Source: an uncultured SAR86 cluster bacterium
GTDB taxonomy: Bacteria > Pseudomonadota > Gammaproteobacteria > Magnimaribacterales > D2472
Length of the DNA: 64,000 nucleotides
Assembly: GCA_902579825.1 (NCBI GenBank)
Contig: CACHII010000001.1
Location: 202,832-266,831, forward strand
Direction: 5' to 3'
Each line of letters opens with the position of its first letter. The first letter of the stretch is position 1. The notes beneath the pieces are model-generated. The model was not told the origin of the DNA. It made no database searches and saw only the letters and a list, made by a program, of their open reading frames with translations. A program made the translations under genes and the position numbers. Below, piece by piece: positions 53,429 to 60,561 of the stretch.

Positions 53429-54460
53429 ATGACAAAAGAAATTATAGAAAATGATCCATACAAATTAGCCGGTGTTGATATTGACGCTGGAGAAGATTTA
53501 ATTAGAAAAATTAAAAATGATGTTGTATCAACTCATGGTGCAAACGTAATTGGAAATATCGGTGGATTTGCAGGAATGTTCAGGTTACCAAAAGATTTCC
53601 AAAATCCAATACTTGTAGCGTGCACTGATGGAGTTGGTACAAAGGTTGCACTCGCACAAGAATTTGGAGATCTTAATGGTATTGGTCAAGATCTGGTAGC
53701 AATGTGTGTAAATGACTTGATTGTTTGTGGAGCTAAGCCTTTGTTTTTTTTAGACTATTATGCAACTTCTAAGCTTAATGTTAACGAAGCATCCGTTGTA
53801 ATCAAAAGTATTGCTGATGCTTGTATTAATTCGGACTGCTCTCTGCTTGGTGGAGAAACAGCAGAGATGCCTGGTCATTACTTAGATAATAACTTTGATT
53901 TAGCAGGTTTTTCTGTTGGATGTGTTGAGGAGGATAAAATAATTTTATCTGAAAATGTATCATCAGGAAATCTACTTATTGGTATTGAGTCTAGCGGACC
54001 ACACTCAAATGGATTTTCTCTTATTAGAAAGATTTTAGATGATTATAAAGGACCAGAAGCTATAAAATATGAAATGATAAAGAAAGCTCTTGCACCAACA
54101 TATCTCTATCCAAAACTAATTTTAAATATTCTGAAAAAGTTTAAAATTAATTCGATTTCACATATTACTGGCGGTGGCTTATTAGAAAATTTGCCAAGAT
54201 CAATTCCTATGAATCTATCGGTAGAAATTGATACAAAATCATGGCAAATACCGGAAATCTTTAATTGGCTAAGAACTGAAGGAAATATTTTACAGAATGA
54301 TATGTATAGAATATTTAATTGCGGTATAGGAATGGTTCTTGTTGTAAGTAAAGAATATGTTAGTGACATTTTAAATGAAATCTCATCAAATAAATTAAAT
54401 GGTTACATTATTGGTAAAGTCAAAGATAAAACTCAAAAAGAATCTGTGATATTTAAATAA
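53429..54460 (+). CDS. purM: Phosphoribosylformylglycinamidine cyclo-ligase
   Basis: 343 residues. The dimer-forming ATP-binding core is GMFRLPKDFQNPILVACTDG and VGTKVALAQ, followed by VNDLIVCGAKPLFFLDYYA and GGETAEMPGHY, all typical of AIR synthetase. It makes aminoimidazole ribotide, step 5 of purine synthesis. It is followed after 3 bases by purN, so both act in the same pathway and share a transcript. Confidence 0.97.
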   Translation: MTKEIIENDPYKLAGVDIDAGEDLIRKIKNDVVSTHGANVIGNIGGFAGMFRLPKDFQNPILVACTDGVGTKVALAQEFGDLNGIGQDLVAMCVNDLIVCGAKPLFFLDYYATSKLNVNEASVVIKSIADACINSDCSLLGGETAEMPGHYLDNNFDLAGFSVGCVEEDKIILSENVSSGNLLIGIESSGPHSNGFSLIRKILDDYKGPEAIKYEMIKKALAPTYLYPKLILNILKKFKINSISHITGGGLLENLPRSIPMNLSVEIDTKSWQIPEIFNWLRTEGNILQNDMYRIFNCGIGMVLVVSKEYVSDILNEISSNKLNGYIIGKVKDKTQKESVIFK

Positions 54461-54463
54461 ATA

Positions 54464-55114
54464 ATGAAAAAAATTGTTGTTATGATTTCAGGGAGTGGAT
54501 CTAACTTAGAAGCTATCATAAAAGCTTGTAATTCAAGAAAAATATATGGAGAAATAGTTTGTGTCATTTCAAACAATCCAGATGCATACGGAATTGAAAG
54601 AGCAAAAAAATATAGTATCCCAATAAAAATAATTGATCATAACAAATATTCAAAAAGAGACGATTTTGATGATATCTTAGTAAAATTTCTTGATGATCTT
54701 GATATAGATTTAATAATTCTTGCTGGTTTTATGAGAATTCTTGGAGAAAATATAACTCAAAAATTCTATGGCAAAATGATTAATTTACATCCTTCACTTC
54801 TTCCTTTGTACCCTGGTTTAAATACTCATACTCAGGCATTAAATAACAAAGATAAATATCATGGGATTTCAATTCATTTTGTAACCGCCAAATTAGATGC
54901 AGGCCCACTCATTGCACAAGGAAAGATTTTAATAAAAGCAGAAGATGATCTTGAAAAATTGATTGCTAGAATACATAAAGTTGAGCACGATTTGTTACCC
55001 AAAGTAATAAATGAATTGTGTCTAAATAATATTTATCTGAATTGTGAAACACACAAAGTTATGTATAGTGATAAACTTGAATTAAAGATGTCCCCAATCT
55101 ATTTTAATAATTAA
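54464..55114 (+). CDS. purN: Phosphoribosylglycinamide formyltransferase
   Basis: 216 residues. The first strand has VVMISGSGSNLEAIIKACNS, the formyltetrahydrofolate site is GFMRILGENITQKF, and the catalytic region is INLHPSLLPLYPGLNTHTQA then HGISIHFVTAKLDAGPLIAQ. It transfers a formyl group to GAR, step 3 of purine synthesis. It begins 3 bases after purM. Confidence 0.97.
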   Translation: MKKIVVMISGSGSNLEAIIKACNSRKIYGEIVCVISNNPDAYGIERAKKYSIPIKIIDHNKYSKRDDFDDILVKFLDDLDIDLIILAGFMRILGENITQKFYGKMINLHPSLLPLYPGLNTHTQALNNKDKYHGISIHFVTAKLDAGPLIAQGKILIKAEDDLEKLIARIHKVEHDLLPKVINELCLNNIYLNCETHKVMYSDKLELKMSPIYFNN

Positions 55115-55122
55115 CATTGATA

Positions 55123-55803
55123 ATGAAATTTAATCTTTTTATTTTATTTATACTTGTATATAGCGTTAATGCTGTTGAGCTACCCTACTATGAAGCAAAA
55201 TATAAGTTTGAATCCGATGAAATAAATATTACTGGAATAAGAAAGTTTAATAAGAGTTCTGAGGGATATAAAATAGAATTTCAAGCCTCAAACCTAATTG
55301 CAGGCATGAATTTTTCATCTTTGTTTAGTTTTAAAGATTACAAAGTCATTCCAAGTTCATACGATGTAAAAATTAAACCTAAATTCTTAGATAGAGATCA
55401 ATTTATTGAATTCGATTATGTTAATAATCAAGTTGTGTCTAAAGGAAGTAATAAATGGTCAGAAATCTTAAGTAAAGATGTTTTGATAATGGACCCATTA
55501 AATGTTCAGATAATGATAAGGACACTCGTTAAAAGAAATAAAACAGAATTTAGTCTCAATATTGTAGATATGCAAAAAGGTGGTTACAAAGAATATAATT
55601 TTGAAGTAATCGGTAACGAAAAGTGTGCCTATAATCAAGAAGAGATTGATTGCATTGTTTTGCAAAGATCAAGAAAAGGAAGTAATCGAAAAGTTACATA
55701 TTTTTTGATGGAAAAATATGAATACATGTTTTTGAAAATTATTGATATTAATCCTGAAAGAAAAAATACTTTAAATTTGGTAGAGATTTTAAGTTTTGGG
55801 TAA
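55123..55803 (+). CDS. DUF3108 family exported protein
   Basis: 226 residues from the ATG at 55123 (a TTG-started extension is rejected), with a signal peptide ending VNAVE. The pattern [20 protein letters not shown] to [20 protein letters not shown] fits DUF3108, a periplasmic beta-structured family of unknown function that usually follows purN in gammaproteobacteria. Its end overlaps dcd by 15 bases on the other strand. Confidence 0.85.
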   Translation: MKFNLFILFILVYSVNAVELPYYEAKYKFESDEINITGIRKFNKSSEGYKIEFQASNLIAGMNFSSLFSFKDYKVIPSSYDVKIKPKFLDRDQFIEFDYVNNQVVSKGSNKWSEILSKDVLIMDPLNVQIMIRTLVKRNKTEFSLNIVDMQKGGYKEYNFEVIGNEKCAYNQEEIDCIVLQRSRKGSNRKVTYFLMEKYEYMFLKIIDINPERKNTLNLVEILSFG

Positions 55804-56358
55804 AGTTACTCCGGTTTGACCTTGATATTTACCGCCGCGATCTTTATAGCTAACTTCACAAACTTCATCAGACTCAAAAAATAACATTTGTGCCACTCCT
55901 TCTCCTGCATAAATTTTTGCTGGCAAGTTTGTAGTATTGGAGAACTCTAGTGTTACGTGACCTTCCCACTCCGGTTCTAAAGGTGTTACGTTAACAATAA
56001 TTCCACATCTGGCATAAGTAGATTTTCCTAAACAAACAGTTAAAACATTTCTTGGTATTTTAAAATATTCAATTGTTCTAGCTAAAGCAAAAGAATTTGG
56101 AGGAATAATACATACATCAGAATTAATATCAACAAAGCTTTTTTCATCAAATGATTTAGGATCTACAACTGCTGAATGAATATTTGTGAAAACTTTAAAT
56201 TCATTTGAGCATCTAACATCGTAACCATAGCTTGATACACCATAAGAAATAAGTTTATTGCCACAATCGTCAAGCCTTACCTGACCCTCAGAAAATGGTT
56301 TAATCATCTCATGATTAATTGACATATCTTTTATCCATTTATCTGACTTAATCGACAT
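55789..56358 (-). CDS. dcd: dCTP deaminase
   Basis: 189 residues. Landmarks of Dcd are [16 protein letters not shown], the [20 protein letters not shown] block, [20 protein letters not shown] with the catalytic glutamate, and [20 protein letters not shown]. It makes dUTP from dCTP on the way to dTTP. It is the last gene of the recX-dnaX-recR-dcd series and overlaps recR by 11 bases. Confidence 0.97.
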   Translation of the reverse strand: MSIKSDKWIKDMSINHEMIKPFSEGQVRLDDCGNKLISYGVSSYGYDVRCSNEFKVFTNIHSAVVDPKSFDEKSFVDINSDVCIIPPNSFALARTIEYFKIPRNVLTVCLGKSTYARCGIIVNVTPLEPEWEGHVTLEFSNTTNLPAKIYAGEGVAQMLFFESDEVCEVSYKDRGGKYQGQTGVTLPKT

Positions 56359-56944
56359 TAACTTCTATCCTTCCCTCTATTGCTCTTGCAATTGTAGTTC
56401 CATCAACATACTCTAACTCTCCACCAATAGGAATACCATAAGAAATTCGTGAAACTTTAGCTGTTTTAACATGATCTTTAATATATATTGCAGTTGCATC
56501 ACCTTCAACTGTGCTACTTGTTGCTAATATTATCTCTTTTACACTTTTTGACTCAATTAATTTTAATAAATCATCTATTCCAATATCTTCAGGACCGATT
56601 CCATCAATTGGTGATAGCCTGCCCATTAAAACAAAGTATTTACCTTTATAACCACCGGTTGATTCAATAGCCAAAACATCAGATGGATTTTCAACAACAC
56701 AAATACTTAAGTCATCTCTTGAATTGTCCTCGCATACACTGCACATATCATTAGAAGTTAACATTCTGCATGATGTACATCTTTGAATATTATCTACCGC
56801 ATCTGCAAGTGATTTGGCTAAAATCCGTGCTCCATCTTTATTTTTATCAAGTAAATAAAGAGCCATTCTTTGAGCAGATTTCTTACCAACTCCTGGCAAA
56901 ATTGTTAATGCATTTATAAGTTCTAATACTAAATCTTTGTTCAT
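56348..56944 (-). CDS. recR: Recombination protein RecR
   Basis: 198 residues. The helix-hairpin-helix [17 protein letters not shown] is followed by a four-cysteine zinc site ([16 protein letters not shown]) and a Toprim domain ([20 protein letters not shown]). It works with RecF and RecO to load RecA at gaps. It overlaps dnaX by 4 bases; the ybaB gene that usually lies between the two is missing here. Confidence 0.97.
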   Translation of the reverse strand: MNKDLVLELINALTILPGVGKKSAQRMALYLLDKNKDGARILAKSLADAVDNIQRCTSCRMLTSNDMCSVCEDNSRDDLSICVVENPSDVLAIESTGGYKGKYFVLMGRLSPIDGIGPEDIGIDDLLKLIESKSVKEIILATSSTVEGDATAIYIKDHVKTAKVSRISYGIPIGGELEYVDGTTIARAIEGRIEVNVD

Positions 56945-58527
56945 TTTATTGGCTTAACTGTATCGGCTTTAATTTTTGCATTAAATTTTTTTAAAAAACT
57001 TTGTATATCTTTGTCGTTTTCAATTTCTAATTTTGAATTACCAATAGCTTCTTCATCTTTTTTAGTATTATAACTAAATGGTGTTTCCTCTACTTCTCCT
57101 TCTTTAATTTTGACAGTAATTTCTTTGGAGAATGAAGATTTTAAAGCCTCCTTAAATTCAGAAATCCAACTCTCATTAATATCCTTAGGTGTATGTTTAT
57201 GAGACATCAAAGACAGCTCATCCTCTTCAAATGATATAAAAGACATTGCACCAAAGATATTTTTAACGAATTGACTTAATTCAAGGGAATTAAAATACTT
57301 TATCCACTCTCTATTATTTTTAAATTTGTTTAAATTTAATGGAGGCTCTGATTCTTTATGATTTTGTGTTTTGTGAGACTTTTTTTTATTTTTTTTTAAA
57401 TTTTTTTTTTCAATCTTTTCAGAGCTCTGATTGTTATTGGTTTCTGATAGTTTTTGTAGAGGATTAAAAGTTAACATTCTGAGCAAACAAAGCTCAAGAG
57501 CTTCTTTTGGATTAGGGTGTACAGAAAATTTACTATATGAATTAATTGCTATTTCATACAACAACTGACAAAACTCTTTATCAATTTTTTTGGCGATATT
57601 TATGACTCTATTATCACTTGAGTTTTCAAGAGCTTGATGCATCGAAACTTTGTGAAAAATAGCAATGATATCTTTAAGAATTGAATCATATTCTGGCGCA
57701 AGCTCCTCAATTTCTGAAAGAATATTAAATGCATGCCCGCTATTTCCGTCAGTGATTGATTCAATTAATTCAAACAATAGCGAATCATCGATTGTTCCTA
57801 ATAATTTTTGAATATCATCTGATTTTAAAGAGCCATTACCATAAGCAATTGACTGATCAAGTAACGTTAAAGCATCTCTCACAGAGCCTTTTGCAGACTT
57901 AGATATTAGCTTGACACTGTCATCATCAAAATCAATACCTTCAAGCTTTAAAATTTTCATTAAATGGCCTGAAAGGAATTCTTCATTCACTGTTTTTAAG
58001 TTTAATTGTAGGCATCTCGACTGCACTGTTTTAGGAAGTTTCTCTGGATTAGTGGTAGCCAAAATAAAAACAACATGTTTTGGAGGCTCCTCTAAATTTT
58101 TTAATAATGCATTAAAGCTTTCAGTTGTAAGTTGATGAGCTTCATCCAAAAGATATATTTTATATCTTCCATTTGATGGTGATTGTGGTACTGTTTGAAG
58201 AAGTTCTTTCATTGCATCTATGCCTCTTTGAGAGGCAGCATCTTGTTCAAAAAAATCTAATGATCTTCCTGCTCTTATTTCTTTGCAGTTTGAACATTCA
58301 TTACACGGAGATGAAATAGGTGTTTCAGATGATAAACAATTAAGACACTTAGCAAGTATTCTTCCAAGAGTAGTTTTGCCGACACCTCTTGTTCCAGAAA
58401 ATATAAAAGCTTGGTGTAACTTATTTTGATCTAAACTATTTACTAATGCTTTTATAATATGTTCTTGGCCTACAACTTCCTCAAAATTTGATGGTCTATA
58501 TTTTCTAGCTAATACCTCATAAGACAT
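56941..58527 (-). CDS. dnaX: DNA polymerase III tau subunit (and probably gamma)
   Basis: 528 residues, shorter than E. coli tau (643). Walker A is GTRGVGKTT, the zinc-binding cysteines are in CLNCLSSETPISSPCNECSN, Walker B is LLDEAHQ, and sensor and collar helices follow to about residue 370. The chain then passes a lysine-rich linker encoded by three runs of A and ends in a short C-terminal domain. It loads the sliding clamp and joins polymerase cores. It starts 9 bases after recX and overlaps recR by 4 bases. A slippage product is discussed separately. Confidence 0.95.
   Translation of the reverse strand: MSYEVLARKYRPSNFEEVVGQEHIIKALVNSLDQNKLHQAFIFSGTRGVGKTTLGRILAKCLNCLSSETPISSPCNECSNCKEIRAGRSLDFFEQDAASQRGIDAMKELLQTVPQSPSNGRYKIYLLDEAHQLTTESFNALLKNLEEPPKHVVFILATTNPEKLPKTVQSRCLQLNLKTVNEEFLSGHLMKILKLEGIDFDDDSVKLISKSAKGSVRDALTLLDQSIAYGNGSLKSDDIQKLLGTIDDSLLFELIESITDGNSGHAFNILSEIEELAPEYDSILKDIIAIFHKVSMHQALENSSDNRVINIAKKIDKEFCQLLYEIAINSYSKFSVHPNPKEALELCLLRMLTFNPLQKLSETNNNQSSEKIEKKNLKKNKKKSHKTQNHKESEPPLNLNKFKNNREWIKYFNSLELSQFVKNIFGAMSFISFEEDELSLMSHKHTPKDINESWISEFKEALKSSFSKEITVKIKEGEVEETPFSYNTKKDEEAIGNSKLEIENDKDIQSFLKKFNAKIKADTVKPIK
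57380..57410 (-). promoter_or_regulatory. Candidate slippery site in dnaX for a shortened gamma product
   Basis: On the coding strand, runs of ten, nine and eight A's lie within 31 bases, at about codons 373-383, right after domain III where E. coli gamma ends. A -1 slip on either of the first two runs meets TAA within about eight codons (57388-57386); a +1 slip on the first run meets TAA directly. The third run ends A AAA AAG, the E. coli slippery heptamer, in frame. Confidence 0.5.
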
Positions 58528-58536
58528 AGCAACAAA

Positions 58537-58989
58537 TCATAACATGTCATTACTTAAAACTGATTCAATTTCTTTAAAATCAAAACCCCGATTGTATAAA
58601 AAATTCTTTTGCTTCAATAAAATTTTAGTATCAGTTGATGGACCTTCCTTAAAGCGTTTTGAGAAAGCCTTATTTGCAGCTTCGTCCCAACCTCCTTCAT
58701 TATCCAATACTTCAAATATTATGGCTTCTGAAACACCTTTTGATTGAAGTTCATGAGAAATCTTAACTGGCCCAAATCCTTTTCTCTTTCTATAAATAAC
58801 ATATGATTCAGAAAAGCGATAATCATTCAATAAATTATTTTTTGTGAGTTGAGTTATAACTTCATCAAAGCCATCATTTATGTCAAATTTTTTTTTTAGC
58901 TTTTGTTTTAATTCTAAAACAGAATGTTCTCTTCTTGATAAGATATCCAAAGCTTTATTATAGATTGCTGAAAAAATTTCAGATGTCAT
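58537..58989 (-). CDS. recX: Regulatory protein RecX
   Basis: 150 residues, helical throughout. LDILSRREHSVLELKQKLKK, then LNDYRFSESYVIYRKRKGFG with PVKISHELQSKGVSEAIIFE, is the repeat arrangement of RecX, which modulates RecA filaments. recA is not next to it; instead it lies between a glycine-zipper lipoprotein gene and dnaX. Its ATG overlaps the preceding stop by one base (TAATG). Confidence 0.88.
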   Translation of the reverse strand: MTSEIFSAIYNKALDILSRREHSVLELKQKLKKKFDINDGFDEVITQLTKNNLLNDYRFSESYVIYRKRKGFGPVKISHELQSKGVSEAIIFEVLDNEGGWDEAANKAFSKRFKEGPSTDTKILLKQKNFLYNRGFDFKEIESVLSNDML

Positions 58990-59453
58990 TAATTAAATGG
59001 AATAACTCTGGATTTTCCATTTCTTTTTACAATTCGAACTTTTTGGTTAAGAACAAAATCATATTTACTCACTTCTTGAATAATAGAAATTAATTTTCCA
59101 GCTTCAGTCTTAATCAATAATTCAACTCCATCCTTTTGAGTAAAATTTGAACCTAATTCTGATCCAACAGCAGAACCAACTAATCCACCAATAACAGTAG
59201 CTATGTCTGATTCAAGCTCTGAATCTGTAACATTTTTTCCTGCAGCACCACCAATCAATCCTCCAGCAATAGCGCCTGCCTCGCGATCACCCTCAATGGT
59301 TACTTCATTTATGTCCTCAATTACTCCGATGACAACGTATTGCTGCTTTTGAGCATCTTCACGCGTGACAACATCTGGAGCCAAACTCATATTAGTGCAA
59401 GAGTAAGTCATAAAAACAATCAAACTAAATGCTATGTAGTTATTATATTTCAC
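58989..59453 (-). CDS. Glycine-zipper lipoprotein, SlyB-like
   Basis: 154 residues. A lipoprotein signal ending MTYSC anchors it, and a glycine-zipper hairpin follows: EAGAIAGGLIGGAAGKNVTD and DIATVIGGLVGSAVGSELGS. A C-terminal beta-rich part (GVELLIKTEAGKLISIIQEV) matches SlyB/17-kDa antigen-type proteins that bind lipids or the outer membrane. It overlaps the upstream gene by 11 bases and recX by one. Confidence 0.85.
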   Translation of the reverse strand: MKYNNYIAFSLIVFMTYSCTNMSLAPDVVTREDAQKQQYVVIGVIEDINEVTIEGDREAGAIAGGLIGGAAGKNVTDSELESDIATVIGGLVGSAVGSELGSNFTQKDGVELLIKTEAGKLISIIQEVSKYDFVLNQKVRIVKRNGKSRVIPFN

Positions 59454-59850
59454 TGCTTTTATCCTCAGCTATAACGAAATCCTTTAAGAGATCTTCTGTA
59501 ATAACAAAATAAGTTCTATTTTTTTCAAAGCCATCTAGAAGCATTACTTCATATATTTTTTTATGATGCTTTGGTTTGATAATTTTAATTTTATCTCCAG
59601 TATTCAGTCTAACAAGGTCTCTTCCATCAACAATTGAAAATTGATCCCAATCAGAAAATCTTCTCGCCTGATATGTATTGTAAGCATCGCTTGAAAAAAA
59701 GAACAAAACTTCACTGTTTGATAATGATAATCTATTACTCTTTGACTCTAATAGCCAGGTTTGTCCAGCTTCTATGTTTGCTTTATTATTATCTGCAACA
59801 AAATCTAGAGCAAAAATTAGTAATAATGGGGTAAGAATTAATTTATACAT
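59443..59850 (-). CDS. Unknown exported 135-residue protein
   Basis: Not recognised. A signal-peptide-like start (MYKLILTPLLLIFALDFVAD) is followed by a beta-rich mature part (SEVLFFFSSDAYNTYQARRF, DGRDLVRLNTGDKIKIIKPK, YEVMLLDGFEKNRTYFV) that resembles a small SH3- or barrel-like fold. It overlaps the lipoprotein gene by 11 bases and is probably the first gene of the recX-dnaX-recR-dcd unit. Its promoter must lie in the 192-base gap that also serves the divergent Hsp20 gene. Confidence 0.65.
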   Translation of the reverse strand: MYKLILTPLLLIFALDFVADNNKANIEAGQTWLLESKSNRLSLSNSEVLFFFSSDAYNTYQARRFSDWDQFSIVDGRDLVRLNTGDKIKIIKPKHHKKIYEVMLLDGFEKNRTYFVITEDLLKDFVIAEDKSSEI

Positions 59851-59920
59851 ATCTTTATAGACATATTATTTATATTAAAGTTCTAATTCAAGTAAATTTT
59901 ATTGTATTTTCCTACAATAA

Positions 59921-59948
59921 GTTGAAATAAATAAAAATGACTATATCT
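59921..59948 (+). promoter_or_regulatory. Candidate heat-shock (RpoH-type) promoter of the Hsp20 gene
   Basis: GTTGAAA at 59921-59927 matches the sigma-32 -35 CTTGAAA in six of seven bases, and CTATATCT at 59941-59948 follows after 13 bases and matches C....AT.T of the -10 CCCCATNT. TATAAT at 59948-59953 overlaps it and could serve the main sigma factor instead. rpoH is not in the window. Confidence 0.35.
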
Positions 59949-59969
59949 ATAATATGATGAAGATGCCAT

Positions 59970-60045
59970 AAAGGGTCTTCGCATAAAACAAGTATGTGAT
60001 AAAAATAAAAACATACCAAAAGTCGCTTTAAGGAGGACTAATATG
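59970..60045 (+). promoter_or_regulatory. ROSE-like RNA thermometer in the Hsp20 leader
   Basis: The leader ends in a hairpin (60021-60039) whose left arm has AGTCGCTT and whose right arm has the Shine-Dalgarno AGGAGGACT. A21-G22-U23-C24 pair with G36-A37-C38-U39, then G25 faces G35, and C26/U27 meet G33/G32 around a UUAA loop. The UYGCU motif facing the ribosome site with a G-G mismatch is the hallmark of ROSE elements in small heat-shock genes. A second hairpin, GTATGT/ACATAC, lies at 59992-60016. An alternative helix joins GGTCTTC (59974-59980) to GAGGACT (60033-60039). Confidence 0.55.
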
Positions 60046-60495
60046 ATACTTAATTTTACAGATCCGTTTTTTACAACACGCGTTCTTGGATTCGAACCAT
60101 TGTTTGATAGATTGCAAAGATTATCTGAGTCAAATGATCGCTCTTCCAGTTATCCACCATACAATATTAGCAAAGATGGTAACCTTTTTGCTATTGAAGT
60201 AGCTGTTGCTGGATTATCTAAAGATGATATTCAGGTTGAACTTGCAGATGGGGTTCTTACTATCAGTTATGATGGACCAAAAACTGAAGTCATTAATGGA
60301 GAAAATAATGTTGTCTACCAAGGAATTGCTCAAAGAGCATTTAAACAACAATTCACATTATCTGAAGATGTTGTAGTTCAAGGAGCGGAATTAATTAATG
60401 GATTGCTTACAGTAAATCTAGAAAAAATAATTCCTGATGAAAAAAAACCAAGAACAATTGAGATCAAAGCACCAAAAAGAATCTCAAGTAAATAA
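60043..60495 (+). CDS. Small heat-shock protein, Hsp20/IbpA type
   Basis: 150 residues. The N-terminus (DPFFTTRVLGFEPLFDRLQR) is the class A bacterial form, and the alpha-crystallin domain spans about 37-130 (YNISKDGNLFAIEVAVAGLS, KDDIQVELADGVLTISYDG, ENNVVYQGIAQRAFKQQFTL, GAELINGLLTVNLEKIIPDE). It holds unfolding proteins in a refoldable state. AAGGAGGA precedes the ATG and sits inside a probable RNA thermometer. Confidence 0.95.
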   Translation: MILNFTDPFFTTRVLGFEPLFDRLQRLSESNDRSSSYPPYNISKDGNLFAIEVAVAGLSKDDIQVELADGVLTISYDGPKTEVINGENNVVYQGIAQRAFKQQFTLSEDVVVQGAELINGLLTVNLEKIIPDEKKPRTIEIKAPKRISSK

Positions 60496-60511
60496 ATCTC
60501 CACAAAAAGTT

Positions 60512-60540
60512 AATTGGGGTGCATAATATGTGCCCCGATT
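60512..60540 (+). repeat. Long inverted repeat after the Hsp20 gene
   Basis: AATTGGGGTGCAT pairs with ATGTGCCCCGATT around a three-base loop, 13 pairs including a few G-U pairs. It begins 16 bases after the Hsp20 stop and ends 21 bases before the DsbD start. No T run follows on the plus strand, so it is not a typical intrinsic terminator; it could protect the mRNA 3' end or regulate readthrough. Confidence 0.6.
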
Positions 60541-60561
60541 AAGACATTAAAAAACTATAAA

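Noticed and set aside
60514-60561. Sixteen-codon extension upstream of the DsbD-type start
   Set aside because: It begins with a non-ATG codon inside the stem-loop, and the ATG at 60562 starts a proper signal peptide.
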